Counted from the stretch's first letter, positions 1 through 9,202 are shown. The stretch is DNA of 64,000 bases from JAJEEA01 sp965243615 (GCA_965243615.1 CBDEVO010000003.1:1798001-1862000), one strand, 5' to 3'. Made by a program: numbers and translations. The notes: generated from the letters alone by a model not told the origin.

Positions 1-157
1 GCTCCCACAGGTCCAGCCGGACCATGACCCTCCTTCGCCTCGTTCTCGGTTGAAGCCGGCCGAATCTTGAACGGCCGGCGCGAGACCGTCGATAATCGGT
101 GCCGTGGCCGCCGGCCGCCTCGATGGCGGACCGGCCGGCCGACGGGAGCCGTCGTTC

Positions 158-1708
158 ATGATCGAGAGGCGCCTCAGGGATCTGTGGGAGCGGTTGCAGG
201 GCAAGAAGCCGCACCTGCCCCATTTCCTGGCCGAGATCCACCTGGGGGGCATTCGCGGCATCGACGACGTCCGGGTGGTCTTCGACTATCCCGTCAGCGT
301 CGTCGCCGGCGGCAACGCCAGCGGCAAGTCGACGGTGCTCTTCGCGGCCGCGTGCGCGTACAAGGTGCCCGGGGCCGGTGTGAAGGACTTCGTGCCGTCG
401 ACGCTCTTCCCCGACTACCGTCCCAGGCTCGGCGGACGCGGGGACGAGAAGCGCGAGGTCGTCATCGAGTTCGACTACTCGACGCCGGACGGCCGGCGTT
501 CCATGCGCTGGCGCCGCTCGAAGGGCTGGAACCGCAGCTTTCTCGGGCGGAAGAACGCCACCCAGCCGGAACGGCCGGTCTACCTCCGGACGCTCAGCAA
601 TCTCAGCAACCCGTCCGAGGTGCGCGGCGTGCTGAGCATGTCGAGCTTGCGTTCGTCACCGCAGGAGACGCCGCTGACGGCCTCGCAGATCGAGTTCGCC
701 CAGCAGATGCTCCCGTTCCGCTATTCCGAGGTCGTCAACCTGTCGAGCGGCAGCAAGAACCTGCTCTTCGCCGCCCAGAAGGCCGGCGCGGCGTACTCGG
801 AGCTGCACATGGCGGCGGGGGAGCGGGCAATCCTGCGCCTCTCGCGGGAGATCGCCCAGCTCGAGGGCGCCCTCGTGCTCATCGACGAAGTCGAAGCCGG
901 GTTGCACCCCTGGGTGCAGCAGCTCCTCATGCTGCAGCTCCAGCAGCTTGCGCTGCGCAACGACCTGCAGGTCGTCGTCACCACCCACAGCCCGGTGGTC
1001 CTCGACGCGGTGCCCGCGCACGGGCGCATCTTCCTCGAACGCGACGCCGCCGGTCGCGTCACGGTGCTCCCGCCCTATCGCGACATCGTGCAGAACGCGC
1101 TCTACGGGCGTTCCGCCGACGCCCTGAACCTGCTCTGCGAGGACGCGACGGCCGAGGGCATCCTGCAGGGCGTGTTCGACGTGCTGCTGCCCCGCGAGCG
1201 GATCAGGAGAGAGAGCGTCCGCGTCGGGCGCGACACCGGCGCCGGCGAGTTTCCGATGCACGCGACCGCGTTCAGGAAGTTCGGCCAGATCCGGAACTTC
1301 GTCTTCGTGCTCGACGGAGACAAGCGCGACAGCGATCTCGAAGACCGGATTCGGGAAAGGGCGGGAAGCGAGGTCCCCGTTTTCTTTCTCCCGGGCGACG
1401 AAGCGCCCGAGATCTGGATCTGGAACGCCCTGCGCCGTGACCCGGCACGTCACGCTGCAGATCTCGGCATCGACCCGGCCGATCTGGTCGAGCGGATGAA
1501 ACGTCTGGATGCAGTCTACGACACCGCATCGGACCGGCCCGGCGAGATCGCCAAGACGAAGCTCCGCGAGCTGGCCGAACCCCACGGCCGAACCCCGCCC
1601 GACCTCGGCCGCGCCGTCGCGCGACTGGAGACGGGGCGAAAGGAGAGCGACATCCAGCCCCTGCTGGATGGCCTGCGGGACGCTCTGGTGCAATGGCGCG
1701 GGGAGTGA
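158..1708 (+). CDS. OLD-like AAA/ABC-type ATPase with C-terminal TOPRIM-like region
   Basis: A 516-residue protein of the SMC/RecF-like ATPase class. Visible motifs are Walker A GGNASGKST at residues 51-59, an ABC-signature-like LSSGS near 194, Walker B LVLIDEVEAGLHP near 237-249, and the switch histidine in TTHSP near 273. After the ATPase come an acidic E (LLCEDATAEG, near 327) and a DGD pair (VLDGDK, near 385), the arrangement of a TOPRIM nuclease domain in OLD-family proteins. Such proteins are often anti-phage nucleases (for example the Gabija GajA subunit), but no partner such as a UvrD-like GajB is visible here, and the upstream side is cut by the window edge. ATG at 158 was preferred to an in-frame ATG at 104, whose extra residues look non-coding. 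The ATPase call is firm; the nuclease call is an inference. Confidence 0.8.
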   Translation: MIERRLRDLWERLQGKKPHLPHFLAEIHLGGIRGIDDVRVVFDYPVSVVAGGNASGKSTVLFAAACAYKVPGAGVKDFVPSTLFPDYRPRLGGRGDEKREVVIEFDYSTPDGRRSMRWRRSKGWNRSFLGRKNATQPERPVYLRTLSNLSNPSEVRGVLSMSSLRSSPQETPLTASQIEFAQQMLPFRYSEVVNLSSGSKNLLFAAQKAGAAYSELHMAAGERAILRLSREIAQLEGALVLIDEVEAGLHPWVQQLLMLQLQQLALRNDLQVVVTTHSPVVLDAVPAHGRIFLERDAAGRVTVLPPYRDIVQNALYGRSADALNLLCEDATAEGILQGVFDVLLPRERIRRESVRVGRDTGAGEFPMHATAFRKFGQIRNFVFVLDGDKRDSDLEDRIRERAGSEVPVFFLPGDEAPEIWIWNALRRDPARHAADLGIDPADLVERMKRLDAVYDTASDRPGEIAKTKLRELAEPHGRTPPDLGRAVARLETGRKESDIQPLLDGLRDALVQWRGE

Positions 1709-1826
1709 GGCGGAACCGGGAGTGGGGGTGATGCCCTTGGCTTTGCGAGCCGGACGGTGCCGGGGCGGAGCCAGGTCGTCGACAGGATCACCGCCGTCAA
1801 TCCGGTGAGAAACGAGAGGAACAAAG

Positions 1827-2300
1827 ATGAGAATCGCGGCTGCCGGCGTTGTCCTGTTCCTGACCCTGGCCACGACCGCGGGCGCTCAGTCGTCTGCCGT
1901 TCGTGTGTTCATCACCGACAACCTCGCGTCGATGACCGACAACCTCGCGTTGGGTGCCGGACAAAGCGGGTGGGGCGTCGCCGACGGGTGGGGCATCGCG
2001 GAGTGGACCTTCCGGGAGTTCGCGGGTCGCGGTGAGTGTCGCGGGCTCATGGTCACCAGCCAGCCGTGGAGAGCGCACTTCACCATCTCGACCCCTCGGA
2101 ACCTGGGAGGGGACGAGCTTCTGGATTTCGATCTCGGCAGCGGCAACCTCGTCGCCGTGTTCGACGGCTGGGGCGACATGCTCTATGCCGGATCCACGCG
2201 ACAATTCGGGAACGCCCTGAAGGACGCTTGTGAAGCAATCGACCGGCACGTCAGGGGTGGAGCCGAGTTGATCACCATCGGGGAGGCGGGTGGCCGTTGA
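1827..2300 (+). CDS. Secreted hypothetical protein
   Basis: A 157-residue protein that I do not recognise. Residues 1-20 form a clear signal peptide (hydrophobic VVLFLTLATT, cleavage probably after AGA in TAGAQS), so the product is exported. The mature part is rich in Gly and Trp (SGWGVADGWG, VFDGWGDM) and contains two cysteines that could form a disulfide in the periplasm. The segment ITDNLASMTDNLA carries a short internal repeat. It stands alone between the upstream ATPase gene and the convergent PQQ dehydrogenase gene. No enzyme motif is visible. Confidence 0.65.
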   Translation: MRIAAAGVVLFLTLATTAGAQSSAVRVFITDNLASMTDNLALGAGQSGWGVADGWGIAEWTFREFAGRGECRGLMVTSQPWRAHFTISTPRNLGGDELLDFDLGSGNLVAVFDGWGDMLYAGSTRQFGNALKDACEAIDRHVRGGAELITIGEAGGR

Positions 2301-2342
2301 CCGGCCACCCGCCTCGAGGGTGACGGCGGACGAGGGCCCGAT

Positions 2343-4130
2343 CTATGGCGCGCCGGAACCCTCGGGCAGAGCGAACACGAACAGGTTGTTGTTGGCGCTC
2401 GGGCGCAGCTCGGGCGTCAACTCCAGGAAACGGCCCGAGCCGGTGCTGACCGCCACGTACTGGCGGCCGTCGACCGCGTAGGTGATGGGGAAGCCCGACA
2501 CCGGCGAGCCGAGGTTGATCTCCCAGAGGATGTCGCCGGTGCGGTCTTCGAAGGCGCGGAAGCGGCCGTTGACGTCGCCGCCGAAGACGAGCCCGCCCCC
2601 GGTGGCGGCCAGGGCCATGGTGGCGGCCCGCTGCTGGTAGTTCCAGACCACCTGGCCGGTCTCGGCCGAGATCGCCTGCACGCTCCCCACGTCGTCGTAG
2701 CCGGGGGCCAGCTCGGCGCGCCACGCGATGGCGTAGAGCCGGCGCGCCTCGTCCTGCTCGTCGGGTGCGGCCATCGCCATCATCCGCGAGCAGACGTTGC
2801 GCAGGGGCATGTACATGGTGTTGGTCAGCGGCGAGTAGGCCCCCGCCTCCCAGTCCTTGCCGCCGCTCGCGTGGGGGCAGGCGAGCACCTGCTGGCCCGC
2901 CGCCGTGAAGATGAGCTCGGCGTTCTCGGTCACCGCGCCGGTCGCCCCGTCGATGCCGCTGACCACGTTCTGGACGATGGTCGGCGTGGCCCACAGGAAC
3001 TCGCCGGTCTCGCGGTCGAGGGTGTAGACGATGCCCGTCTTGCCGGGGATGCCGGTGACGACGCGCCGTTCCTCGCCGGGCTGGAGGCGCGGGTTGATCC
3101 ACGCCACCGCCGACGCGTCGGGACTCACCGCGGTGTCGACGAGCAGGCGCTCGAAGGGGTGGTCGAGGTCCCAGTGGTCGTTCATGTGCTGGTAGTACCA
3201 GACGATCTCCCCGGTGTCCGCATCGAGGGCCAGCGTCGAGTTGTGGTACAGGTGCGTCAGGTCGGTCCCGCCGAGCAGGAACTTCGGCGCCGGCGAGGTG
3301 ACCGACGTACCCACGTAGACGAGGTTCAGCTCGGGGTCGACGCTCGGCACCATCCACGACCCCACGTGGCGGCGCTCCTCGTAGGGCACGGCGCCCCACG
3401 TCTCGTCGCCCGGCTCGCCGGGGGCGGGAATCAGACGTGTCCGCCACAGCTCCTGGCCGGTGGCGGCGTCGTGCGCGGTGATGACGCAGCCGTCGGGCCC
3501 GCCCCGGGGGTCGCAACTCCGGCCGGAGTACACCTTGCCGCCGGCGACGATGGGCCCCGAGGTCTGGTTGGCGGGGTTCACCCGGTAGTCGAGGATCTCG
3601 GTCTCCCAGACCACCTCGCCGGTCTCGGCGTGGAGGGCGACGATGTGGTCGTCCATGGTGGTGTCGAAGATGAGCTCGCCGTGGATGGCGACGTTGCGGT
3701 TGGTGTCGATGAGGGTGCCGATCATGTACTCGGCGAGGTCGTCGGGCCGGTCGCGGCGGTACTCCCAGACGAGGTCGCCGCTCACCGCGTCGATGGCCTG
3801 GATGACGTCCTGCGGGTTCGGCATGAACATCACCCCGTCGCGCACGAGCGGCGTTCCCTGCTGGCGTCCCGGCCCGAGGGCGCGCGACCACACCATCCGC
3901 AGGTCGCCGACGTTGCCCCGGTCGATCTGGTCCAGCGGACTGTAGCCCCAGCCGTCCAGCGTGCGCCGCCACATGAGCCACTCGTCAGGGCTCGGGTTCT
4001 CGAGCTCGGCGTCGGTGACGGGCCTGATGCGGTCCTCCTGCGCGAGGATCGGGACCGCGCCCGCGACCACGCCCGCGGCAACGACGATGGCGGCGACGAA
4101 GCGCAACGGCGACCGGCGTGGTGCGAGCAT
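2343..4130 (-). CDS. PQQ-dependent dehydrogenase (quinoprotein)
   Basis: A 595-residue exported quinoprotein. Residues 1-31 are a signal peptide ending AVPILAQ. The rest is an eight-bladed propeller with repeated tryptophan-docking segments (GDLVWEY, GEVVWET, GEIVWYY, GEFLWAT, GQVVWNY, GDILWEI). The HWDLD segment matches the catalytic Asp region of PQQ alcohol and glucose dehydrogenases. No CxxCH heme motif is present, so electrons must leave through a separate cytochrome or quinone. The substrate cannot be read from sequence; alcohols or sugars are usual. The start is fixed by an AGGAGG Shine-Dalgarno sequence just upstream (4134-4140, reverse strand). An in-frame upstream ATG at 4169 lacks such support. 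Confidence 0.88.
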   Translation of the reverse strand: MLAPRRSPLRFVAAIVVAAGVVAGAVPILAQEDRIRPVTDAELENPSPDEWLMWRRTLDGWGYSPLDQIDRGNVGDLRMVWSRALGPGRQQGTPLVRDGVMFMPNPQDVIQAIDAVSGDLVWEYRRDRPDDLAEYMIGTLIDTNRNVAIHGELIFDTTMDDHIVALHAETGEVVWETEILDYRVNPANQTSGPIVAGGKVYSGRSCDPRGGPDGCVITAHDAATGQELWRTRLIPAPGEPGDETWGAVPYEERRHVGSWMVPSVDPELNLVYVGTSVTSPAPKFLLGGTDLTHLYHNSTLALDADTGEIVWYYQHMNDHWDLDHPFERLLVDTAVSPDASAVAWINPRLQPGEERRVVTGIPGKTGIVYTLDRETGEFLWATPTIVQNVVSGIDGATGAVTENAELIFTAAGQQVLACPHASGGKDWEAGAYSPLTNTMYMPLRNVCSRMMAMAAPDEQDEARRLYAIAWRAELAPGYDDVGSVQAISAETGQVVWNYQQRAATMALAATGGGLVFGGDVNGRFRAFEDRTGDILWEINLGSPVSGFPITYAVDGRQYVAVSTGSGRFLELTPELRPSANNNLFVFALPEGSGAP

Positions 4131-4195
4131 GATGCCTCCTCTTGTTCCAGCGGGAAGTGACGGGCGCATGGTCCCGGGTCTTGCGGCGGGACCCG

Positions 4196-5278
4196 TCAGG
4201 CCGTGCCCGGCACCGCCTCGGCGTCCTTCAGGGCCTCGGCGCGGTAGTGGGTGGTGAGGGTCTCGCTCATCTCGGCGAGGTCGCCGTCGAGCATCTCCGT
4301 CAGCCGGTGGGTGGTGAAGCCGATGCGGTGGTCGGTGACCCGGTTCTGCGGGAAGTTGTAGGTGCGAATCTTCTCCGACCGCTCGCCGGTGCCGACCTGG
4401 CTCTTGCGGTCCTGCGCGATCTCGTCGTGCTGGCGCTGCAGCTCCATCTCGTAGAGGCGCGAGCGCAGCACCTTCATCGCCTTGGCCTTGTTCTTGATCT
4501 GCGACTTCTCGTCCTGCTGCGAGACGACGAGCCCGGTCGGCAGGTGGGTGATGCGCACCGCCGAGTAGGTGGTGTTGACGCTCTGGCCGCCGGGGCCGCT
4601 CGAGCAGAAGGTGTCGATGCGGAGGTCGTTGGCGTCGACGGCGATGTCCACCTCCTCGGCCTCGGGGAGCACCGCGACGGTCGCGGTCGAGGTGTGGATG
4701 CGGCCGCTCGCCTCGGTCGCGGGCACGCGCTGCACGCGGTGGACGCCGCTCTCGTACTTGAGACGGCTGTACACGCGCGCGCCCGCGATGAGGGCGACGA
4801 CCTCCTTGATGGCCCCCACCCCGCTCTCGTTGATCGACAGGACCTCGGCCTTCCAGTGCTGCTGCTCCGCGAAGCGCTTGTACATGCGGAACAGGTCGCC
4901 AGCGAACAGGCCGGCCTCGTCGCCGCCGGTGCCGGCCCGTATCTCGAGCACGACGTTCTTCTCGTCGTTCGGGTCCTTCGGCACTATCAGGACCCGGATC
5001 TCGGCCAGCAGGTCCTCCCGGCGCGCCGCCAGCTCGGCCAGCTCCTGCTCGGCCAGCTCGCGCAGCTCGGCGTCGGAGCCGCCGGCGAGCTCGCGGGTAT
5101 CGGCGATCTCCGACTCGACCGTCTTGTAGTCGCGGAACTTCTCGACGATGGGCTGAATCTCGGAGAGCGCCTTCGAGTGCGTCCGGTACCGGTTGGGGTC
5201 GGACTGCACCGCCCCGTCGCTGAGCAGGCCCATCAGCTCGTCGTAACGGGTCTCGATGGTCTGCAGCTTGTCGAACAT
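4196..5278 (-). CDS. prfA: Peptide chain release factor 1
   Basis: A 360-residue class I release factor, the usual family length. It reads UAA and UAG in the ribosomal A site and triggers peptide release. The GGQ catalytic motif lies in SSGPGGQSVNTTYS near residue 228. The recognition tripeptide is PAT (RVPATEASG), which marks RF1 rather than RF2. The conserved block SQIKNKAKAMKVLRSRLYE follows. It lies on the same strand as moaD and moaE, about 120 bp downstream of moaD. No prmC methyltransferase gene is adjacent. Confidence 0.97.
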   Translation of the reverse strand: MFDKLQTIETRYDELMGLLSDGAVQSDPNRYRTHSKALSEIQPIVEKFRDYKTVESEIADTRELAGGSDAELRELAEQELAELAARREDLLAEIRVLIVPKDPNDEKNVVLEIRAGTGGDEAGLFAGDLFRMYKRFAEQQHWKAEVLSINESGVGAIKEVVALIAGARVYSRLKYESGVHRVQRVPATEASGRIHTSTATVAVLPEAEEVDIAVDANDLRIDTFCSSGPGGQSVNTTYSAVRITHLPTGLVVSQQDEKSQIKNKAKAMKVLRSRLYEMELQRQHDEIAQDRKSQVGTGERSEKIRTYNFPQNRVTDHRIGFTTHRLTEMLDGDLAEMSETLTTHYRAEALKDAEAVPGTA

Positions 5279-5397
5279 GGCGGACGGATGCTCCTCGAAA
5301 TGCCCGGGCGCGGTCGCTGTCGTCCGTGGCCCGCGGCGTCTGCTGCCGCCGGGGGTCGCGCCGGCGAGGCTGCCCCCGCGACCGTCAGCCCGCGCGA

Positions 5398-5643
5398 TCA
5401 GCCCCCGGAGACCGGCGGGAGAAACGCCACCTCGTCGCCGTCGTGCACGGGGGCGTCCATCCGCGAGTACTCGGCGTTCACGGCGGCGGAGATCGTCTCC
5501 CGATAGGCGCCCAGGTCCGGGAACTCGCCCGTCAGCTCGTCCCAGACGCTGCGGACGGTGGCGCCGTCGGGAACCTGCCTGGCGATCTCTCCCGCCCCGA
5601 CGATGTCGCGGAGCCGGGCGAACAGACGGACGTTGATGCGCAT
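5398..5643 (-). CDS. moaD: Molybdopterin synthase sulfur carrier subunit
   Basis: An 81-residue ubiquitin-fold sulfur carrier. The C-terminal Gly-Gly (PPVSGG) is the site that becomes a thiocarboxylate and donates sulfur to precursor Z in molybdopterin synthesis. The start RINVRLFARLRD matches the first strand of MoaD. It begins 9 bp after the moaE stop, so the two subunits of molybdopterin synthase are made from one transcript. With fdhE upstream and a selenocysteine tRNA nearby it points to a molybdenum-dependent formate dehydrogenase. Confidence 0.95.
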   Translation of the reverse strand: MRINVRLFARLRDIVGAGEIARQVPDGATVRSVWDELTGEFPDLGAYRETISAAVNAEYSRMDAPVHDGDEVAFLPPVSGG

Positions 5644-5652
5644 GGCGCGGTG

Positions 5653-6195
5653 TCAGCCGGCCGTCACCGTCGGCGCACGGCTCTCGCCGGTCGCCAGCCG
5701 GTGGGCGGTGTCGCGGGCCTGGTCGTCCTCGGCGTTGGCGCTCGCCCCCTCGATCCAGACGTCGCCGCCCTCGAAGAACTCGTGCTTCCAGATCGGCACG
5801 ATCTGCTTGATGCGCTCGATGACGTAGCGGCAGGCGGCGAACGCGTCGGCGCGGTGCGGCGACGCCACCGCGATCATCACGCTGGCCTCGCCGATCTCGA
5901 GCGTGCCCAGACGGTGGTGGACGGCCAGCCGCACCTTCCAGCGGTCGCCGACCTCCCCGCCGATGCGCTCGAGGGCGCGAACCGCCAGCGGCTCGTAGCC
6001 TTCGTACTCCAGCCGCAGCACGCGGCGCCCCGCGTTCGCGTTGCGGACGACGCCCACGAAGGTGATGACGGCCCCGGGGCCGACCGGGTCCGCGGCGGCC
6101 TCGGTGCCCACCGTGCGCACAAGCGCGTCGAGGTCGAGCGGCGCGGTCGTCACCGCGTATGGCGGGGTCGGCATGATCGCCCTATTGTCGCTCAT
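5653..6195 (-). CDS. moaE: Molybdopterin synthase catalytic subunit
   Basis: A MoaE of up to 180 residues, the large subunit that transfers two sulfurs from MoaD onto precursor Z. The signature block is present: RADAFAACRYVIERIK followed by VPIWKHEFF, whose lysine is catalytic. If translation begins at 6195 the gene overlaps the thiD stop by 14 bp; an internal ATG at 6174 (MPTPPY) is an alternative that removes the overlap. Neither has a strong Shine-Dalgarno sequence, which fits translational coupling to thiD. Confidence 0.94.
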   Translation of the reverse strand: MSDNRAIMPTPPYAVTTAPLDLDALVRTVGTEAAADPVGPGAVITFVGVVRNANAGRRVLRLEYEGYEPLAVRALERIGGEVGDRWKVRLAVHHRLGTLEIGEASVMIAVASPHRADAFAACRYVIERIKQIVPIWKHEFFEGGDVWIEGASANAEDDQARDTAHRLATGESRAPTVTAG

Positions 6196-7069
6196 TTCGC
6201 CAGAAATGATGGAGCGGCCCCGGTCCGCGCCCCGTCCCCGCCGCGTTGCGGATGGCTCCCTCGACGTAGCGCTTGGCGCGGGCGGCGGCCTCGGCCAGGG
6301 GCAGGCCCGCGGCCAGCCCCGCCGCGATGGCGGCCGAGAACGTGCATCCCGTGCCGCGGGTGTGCGGGCTGCCGAGCCGGGGGCCGCGCAGCTCGACGAC
6401 GACGCCGCCGTCGTCGAGCACGTCGACCGACTCGTCGGTGTCGAAGTGGCCGCCGGTCACGAGAGCGGCCGCCGCGCCCCGGGCCCGGATGCGGGCGGCG
6501 GCGCGCCGGGCGTCGTCCAGCGAGGCGACCGGCTGCCGCGCGAGCACCTCCGCCTCGAAGCGGTTGGGGGTGACCACCCGCGCGCGCCTCAGCAGCCGGT
6601 CGCGGACGACGGCGACCGCGTCGTCGTCGAGGAGCCGCCGCCCGCTGGTGGCGGCGATGACCGGGTCGACGACGAGGGGAGGCCCGGGATGCGCTTCCAG
6701 CGTCTCGCACACCGCCTCGACGACGGCGGCGGTGGCGAGCATCCCGGTCTTGACGGCCCCGATCTCGAAGTCGTCGAACACCGCGCGAATCTGGGCCGCG
6801 ACCATCCGCGGCGAGACGGGGTCGACGGCGGTGACGGCCCGCGTGTTCTGGGCGGTGACGGCGGTGACGGCGGTGACGCCGTGGACGCCGTGCGCGGCGA
6901 GCGTCCTGAGGTCGGCCTGCAGGCCCGCGCCGGCGCCCGAGTCGCTGCCCGCGATGGTGAGGACCGCGGGCCGGCTCCGGCCGAGACCCTGCGAGCCCGG
7001 ATGTTCCGCGCTCACCGTCGCCTGCGCGCCCGTGGCGAGAGTTCCGGCTGCGTTCGGGCCGTGGCGCAT
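6182..7069 (-). CDS. thiD: Hydroxymethylpyrimidine/phosphomethylpyrimidine kinase
   Basis: A 295-residue ribokinase-fold kinase of thiamine synthesis, which phosphorylates HMP and HMP-phosphate. The N-terminal block TIAGSDSGAGAGLQADL and the C-terminal GTGCTFSAAIAAGLA (anion hole and catalytic Asp region of the family, here with Cys in GTGC as in ThiD) are diagnostic. The first 36 residues before the conserved core look unstructured, so a later start is possible. It sits between the exported methyltransferase gene and moaE on one strand and overlaps moaE. No other thiamine gene is in the window. Confidence 0.93.
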   Translation of the reverse strand: MRHGPNAAGTLATGAQATVSAEHPGSQGLGRSRPAVLTIAGSDSGAGAGLQADLRTLAAHGVHGVTAVTAVTAQNTRAVTAVDPVSPRMVAAQIRAVFDDFEIGAVKTGMLATAAVVEAVCETLEAHPGPPLVVDPVIAATSGRRLLDDDAVAVVRDRLLRRARVVTPNRFEAEVLARQPVASLDDARRAAARIRARGAAAALVTGGHFDTDESVDVLDDGGVVVELRGPRLGSPHTRGTGCTFSAAIAAGLAAGLPLAEAAARAKRYVEGAIRNAAGTGRGPGPLHHFWRNERQ

Positions 7070-7181
7070 CCTGTCGCTCCTCGGTCCAAACCGCCCGATT
7101 CTCCCCCTCGCCGCGTTTCGTCGGGCCGTCCGCCGGCGCCCTGCGGGCGCGGTGCGACTCGGGGTGTCACGACAGGTGCCA

Positions 7182-7874
7182 CTAGCGTTCCGGCTCGCCG
7201 GCCAGGTCCGCCAGCCGAGACCCGACCCCGAAGACGAGCAGGAACTGGTAGGGGAGGAAGGTCTCGTGGGACAGCAGCTCGAGTCCGGCGGCCCGCGCGT
7301 CGCGGACGACCGCGTCGGCGTCGACCCGCTGGTCCATCGGCGGGCCGGGGCCGTGGCCCTCCTTCGTGAAGTCGACGATGCCTACCCGCCCGTGGGGCTC
7401 GAGGGCGCGCGCGACGTCGCTCAGCAGCGAGACGGGGTTGGCGACCTCGGCGTAGACGTCGACGATGAGGACGGCGTCGAGCCCGTCCGGCAGCTTCGGG
7501 TCCTCGGGGGTGCCGAGCACCGTCCGGACGTTGGTGAGGCCCTCGCGGTCGACCCGGTAGTCGATGGCCTCGAGCATCGGCCGCTGGATGTCCTCGGCGT
7601 AGACGCGGCCGTTGGGACCGACCCGCCGGGCCAGCCGCACCGTGAACCAGCCGGCCCCCGCCCCGACGTCGGCGACGGTGGCCCCGTCGGCGATGTTCAG
7701 GGCGTCCATGATCTCGTCCGGCCTCTGCCAGATGGCGCGGTCGGGGGTCTCGAGGAGGCCCAGGTCCTCGGGGGGGAAGAGCCGGGCGTGGGGCAGGTTC
7801 TGGGCCGCGCCGGCCGCCGGACTCAGCGCCGCGAGCAGCCATACGACCGCCGCCCGTTGCATTCGTCTGGTCAT
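7182..7874 (-). CDS. Exported class I SAM-dependent methyltransferase
   Basis: A 230-residue Rossmann methyltransferase. The SAM-binding glycine motif is VADVGAGAGWFT, followed by the acidic VYAEDIQ. The first 26 residues (hydrophobic AAVVWLLAALS, then AGAAQN) look like a signal peptide with cleavage near AQ. A SAM-dependent enzyme outside the cytoplasm is unexpected because SAM is cytoplasmic, so either the segment is a membrane anchor or the true function differs. It overlaps the fdhE stop by four bases (ATGA), indicating translational coupling. The methyl acceptor is unknown. Confidence 0.82.
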   Translation of the reverse strand: MTRRMQRAAVVWLLAALSPAAGAAQNLPHARLFPPEDLGLLETPDRAIWQRPDEIMDALNIADGATVADVGAGAGWFTVRLARRVGPNGRVYAEDIQRPMLEAIDYRVDREGLTNVRTVLGTPEDPKLPDGLDAVLIVDVYAEVANPVSLLSDVARALEPHGRVGIVDFTKEGHGPGPPMDQRVDADAVVRDARAAGLELLSHETFLPYQFLLVFGVGSRLADLAGEPER

Positions 7875-8884
7875 GAGCCTCGCTCCGGGGCGGCGCCGCC
7901 GGCCGCCGCCTCCTCCTCCCGGCCCGCTTTCGGGGCCGGGGACTCCCCGTCCGGCTCCAGCCCCTCGCACGGCAATCGGTAGGGACCGCCGAGGTCCGGC
8001 AGCGGTGGCCGGCCGAACCCGCGCCCCGCGGCCAGCGCGTCGACCGACGCCGACGCCAGGTCCTCGACCGCCAGCAGCTCGAACGGCGTCGCGGCCGGGG
8101 ACTCCAGCCACTTCAGGTAGCCGCCGCACCCCGTGCACGCGGCCGCCCGGTCGGTTGCGCCCGGCGCGGCCGTCAACCAGGCCGGGGCGGGGTCGGCGGT
8201 TCGGCAGTATGTGCACCGGCCGGCGCGCGCCGGCCAGTCGAGCCCGCAGAAGGAGCAGCGCAGCCGGCCGTTCCCGCCGCTCCCTTCGGCGAACGCCGGC
8301 CACGATCCGCACGCCGGGCAGTGACCGTGCGGCCAGCGTTCCCGCGCCGCGAGGGCGTCCCCGGCCCCGGCCCCCAGCAACGTCCCGACCGTGACGTGGG
8401 CGGCGGGCCCGGTCGCGAGCTCGGCCGCGAGCCAGAGCACGTCCGGGGCGACCCCCTCGTGCAGCGCCTTCACGCGGATGGCGTGCTGGTTGCGGTCGAA
8501 CGAGGCGGCCAGCAGGGACCCGATCTCGATCCGTCCCGCATCGAGGCAGCCGCGCACGCGGCGCGCGACGTCGCCGGCACCCCCCGCCGCGAGGTCGTCG
8601 CAGGCCCCGAGCACGAGCGGCGTCAGCAGGGCCACCGGCAGCACCGGCGCCTCGCCGCGCAGGAACGGCTCGCCCGCCCCGAGCTTCTCGGCGATCCGTT
8701 GCGGGGTGAGGTCGAGCGCGGGCGGCTCGAGCCGCAGCCGGTCCACCGCGCGGATGGTGCGGACGACCATGGGCCGCTGCACGACGATGGCGGGTGCGAG
8801 CTCGGGCCGGGCGGCCGCGATGGCCGCCCACCGGGTCTCGGCCTGTCGGACCAGCGCGTCGGGGTCGGGGGTCGTCGAGCTCAC
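7871..8884 (-). CDS. fdhE: FdhE-like formate dehydrogenase accessory protein
   Basis: A 337-residue FdhE family protein. The C-terminal half carries paired CxxC rubredoxin-like knuckles in order: CPACGS, CSFCGL, CTYCRT and CTGCGGYLKW. FdhE binds the selenocysteine formate dehydrogenase and is needed for its activity, probably in metal-cofactor or selenium handling. The gene leads a reverse-strand cluster continuing with an exported methyltransferase, thiD, moaE and moaD, and a selenocysteine tRNA lies about 3.7 kb away. No formate dehydrogenase subunit gene is in the window. The C-terminal tail after the last Cys pair is low-complexity (Glu/Ala/Pro). Confidence 0.9.
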   Translation of the reverse strand: MSSTTPDPDALVRQAETRWAAIAAARPELAPAIVVQRPMVVRTIRAVDRLRLEPPALDLTPQRIAEKLGAGEPFLRGEAPVLPVALLTPLVLGACDDLAAGGAGDVARRVRGCLDAGRIEIGSLLAASFDRNQHAIRVKALHEGVAPDVLWLAAELATGPAAHVTVGTLLGAGAGDALAARERWPHGHCPACGSWPAFAEGSGGNGRLRCSFCGLDWPARAGRCTYCRTADPAPAWLTAAPGATDRAAACTGCGGYLKWLESPAATPFELLAVEDLASASVDALAAGRGFGRPPLPDLGGPYRLPCEGLEPDGESPAPKAGREEEAAAGGAAPERGS

Positions 8885-8943
8885 GGGTGGTCGTCAGGGT
8901 CGGAGGAACGTGGCCGCCGATGGTCGCCCCCGGGAGCCTGCGC

Positions 8944-9007
8944 CGCAGGAACGGTGCAGGGTCCTGGCGGGTTTGGTTGGGCGGCGAGCGGAGCCGCAGG
9001 CGATGTC
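8944..9007 (+). repeat. Interspersed palindromic repeat, copy 4a
   Basis: A forward, diverged copy of a repeat found at five places in the window. The core GGTTGGGCGGCGAGCGGAGC is preserved. It lies in the fdhE-erpA intergenic region head to head with copy 4b, so the pair could fold into one large stem. Confidence 0.7.
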
Positions 9008-9018
9008 CTCCGGGCTCT

Positions 9019-9079
9019 GTTCCGGTGGGCGCCCAGCCGACCCCCCGGGACTCTGCAGCGTTCCACGGCGCGGAGTCCG
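9019..9079 (-). repeat. Interspersed palindromic repeat, copy 4b
   Basis: A reverse-oriented copy of the same repeat family. Read on the reverse strand it begins GGACTCCGCGCCGTGGAACG and continues through the TTGGGCGCC-like core. It faces copy 4a across about 12 bp. Confidence 0.7.
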
Positions 9080-9172
9080 GCCTTCCGTTCCATTGTACGG
9101 CATGGCCCCGGTGGAAGCAGCGGGAGAGGCGGCGAGGCTGCCCCGATGCGCGCCGCGGCGGCCGCGGCGTGG

Positions 9173-9202
9173 TTGAAGTGCCCCCCGCGTCCCGCTTATA
9201 CT
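9173..9202 (+). promoter_or_regulatory. Predicted sigma-70 promoter of erpA
   Basis: TTGAAG and TATACT separated by 18 bp. They lie 47 bp before the erpA start, in the only relatively AT-rich stretch of this intergenic region. Transcription would begin near 9209, giving a leader of about 40 nt. Confidence 0.55.
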
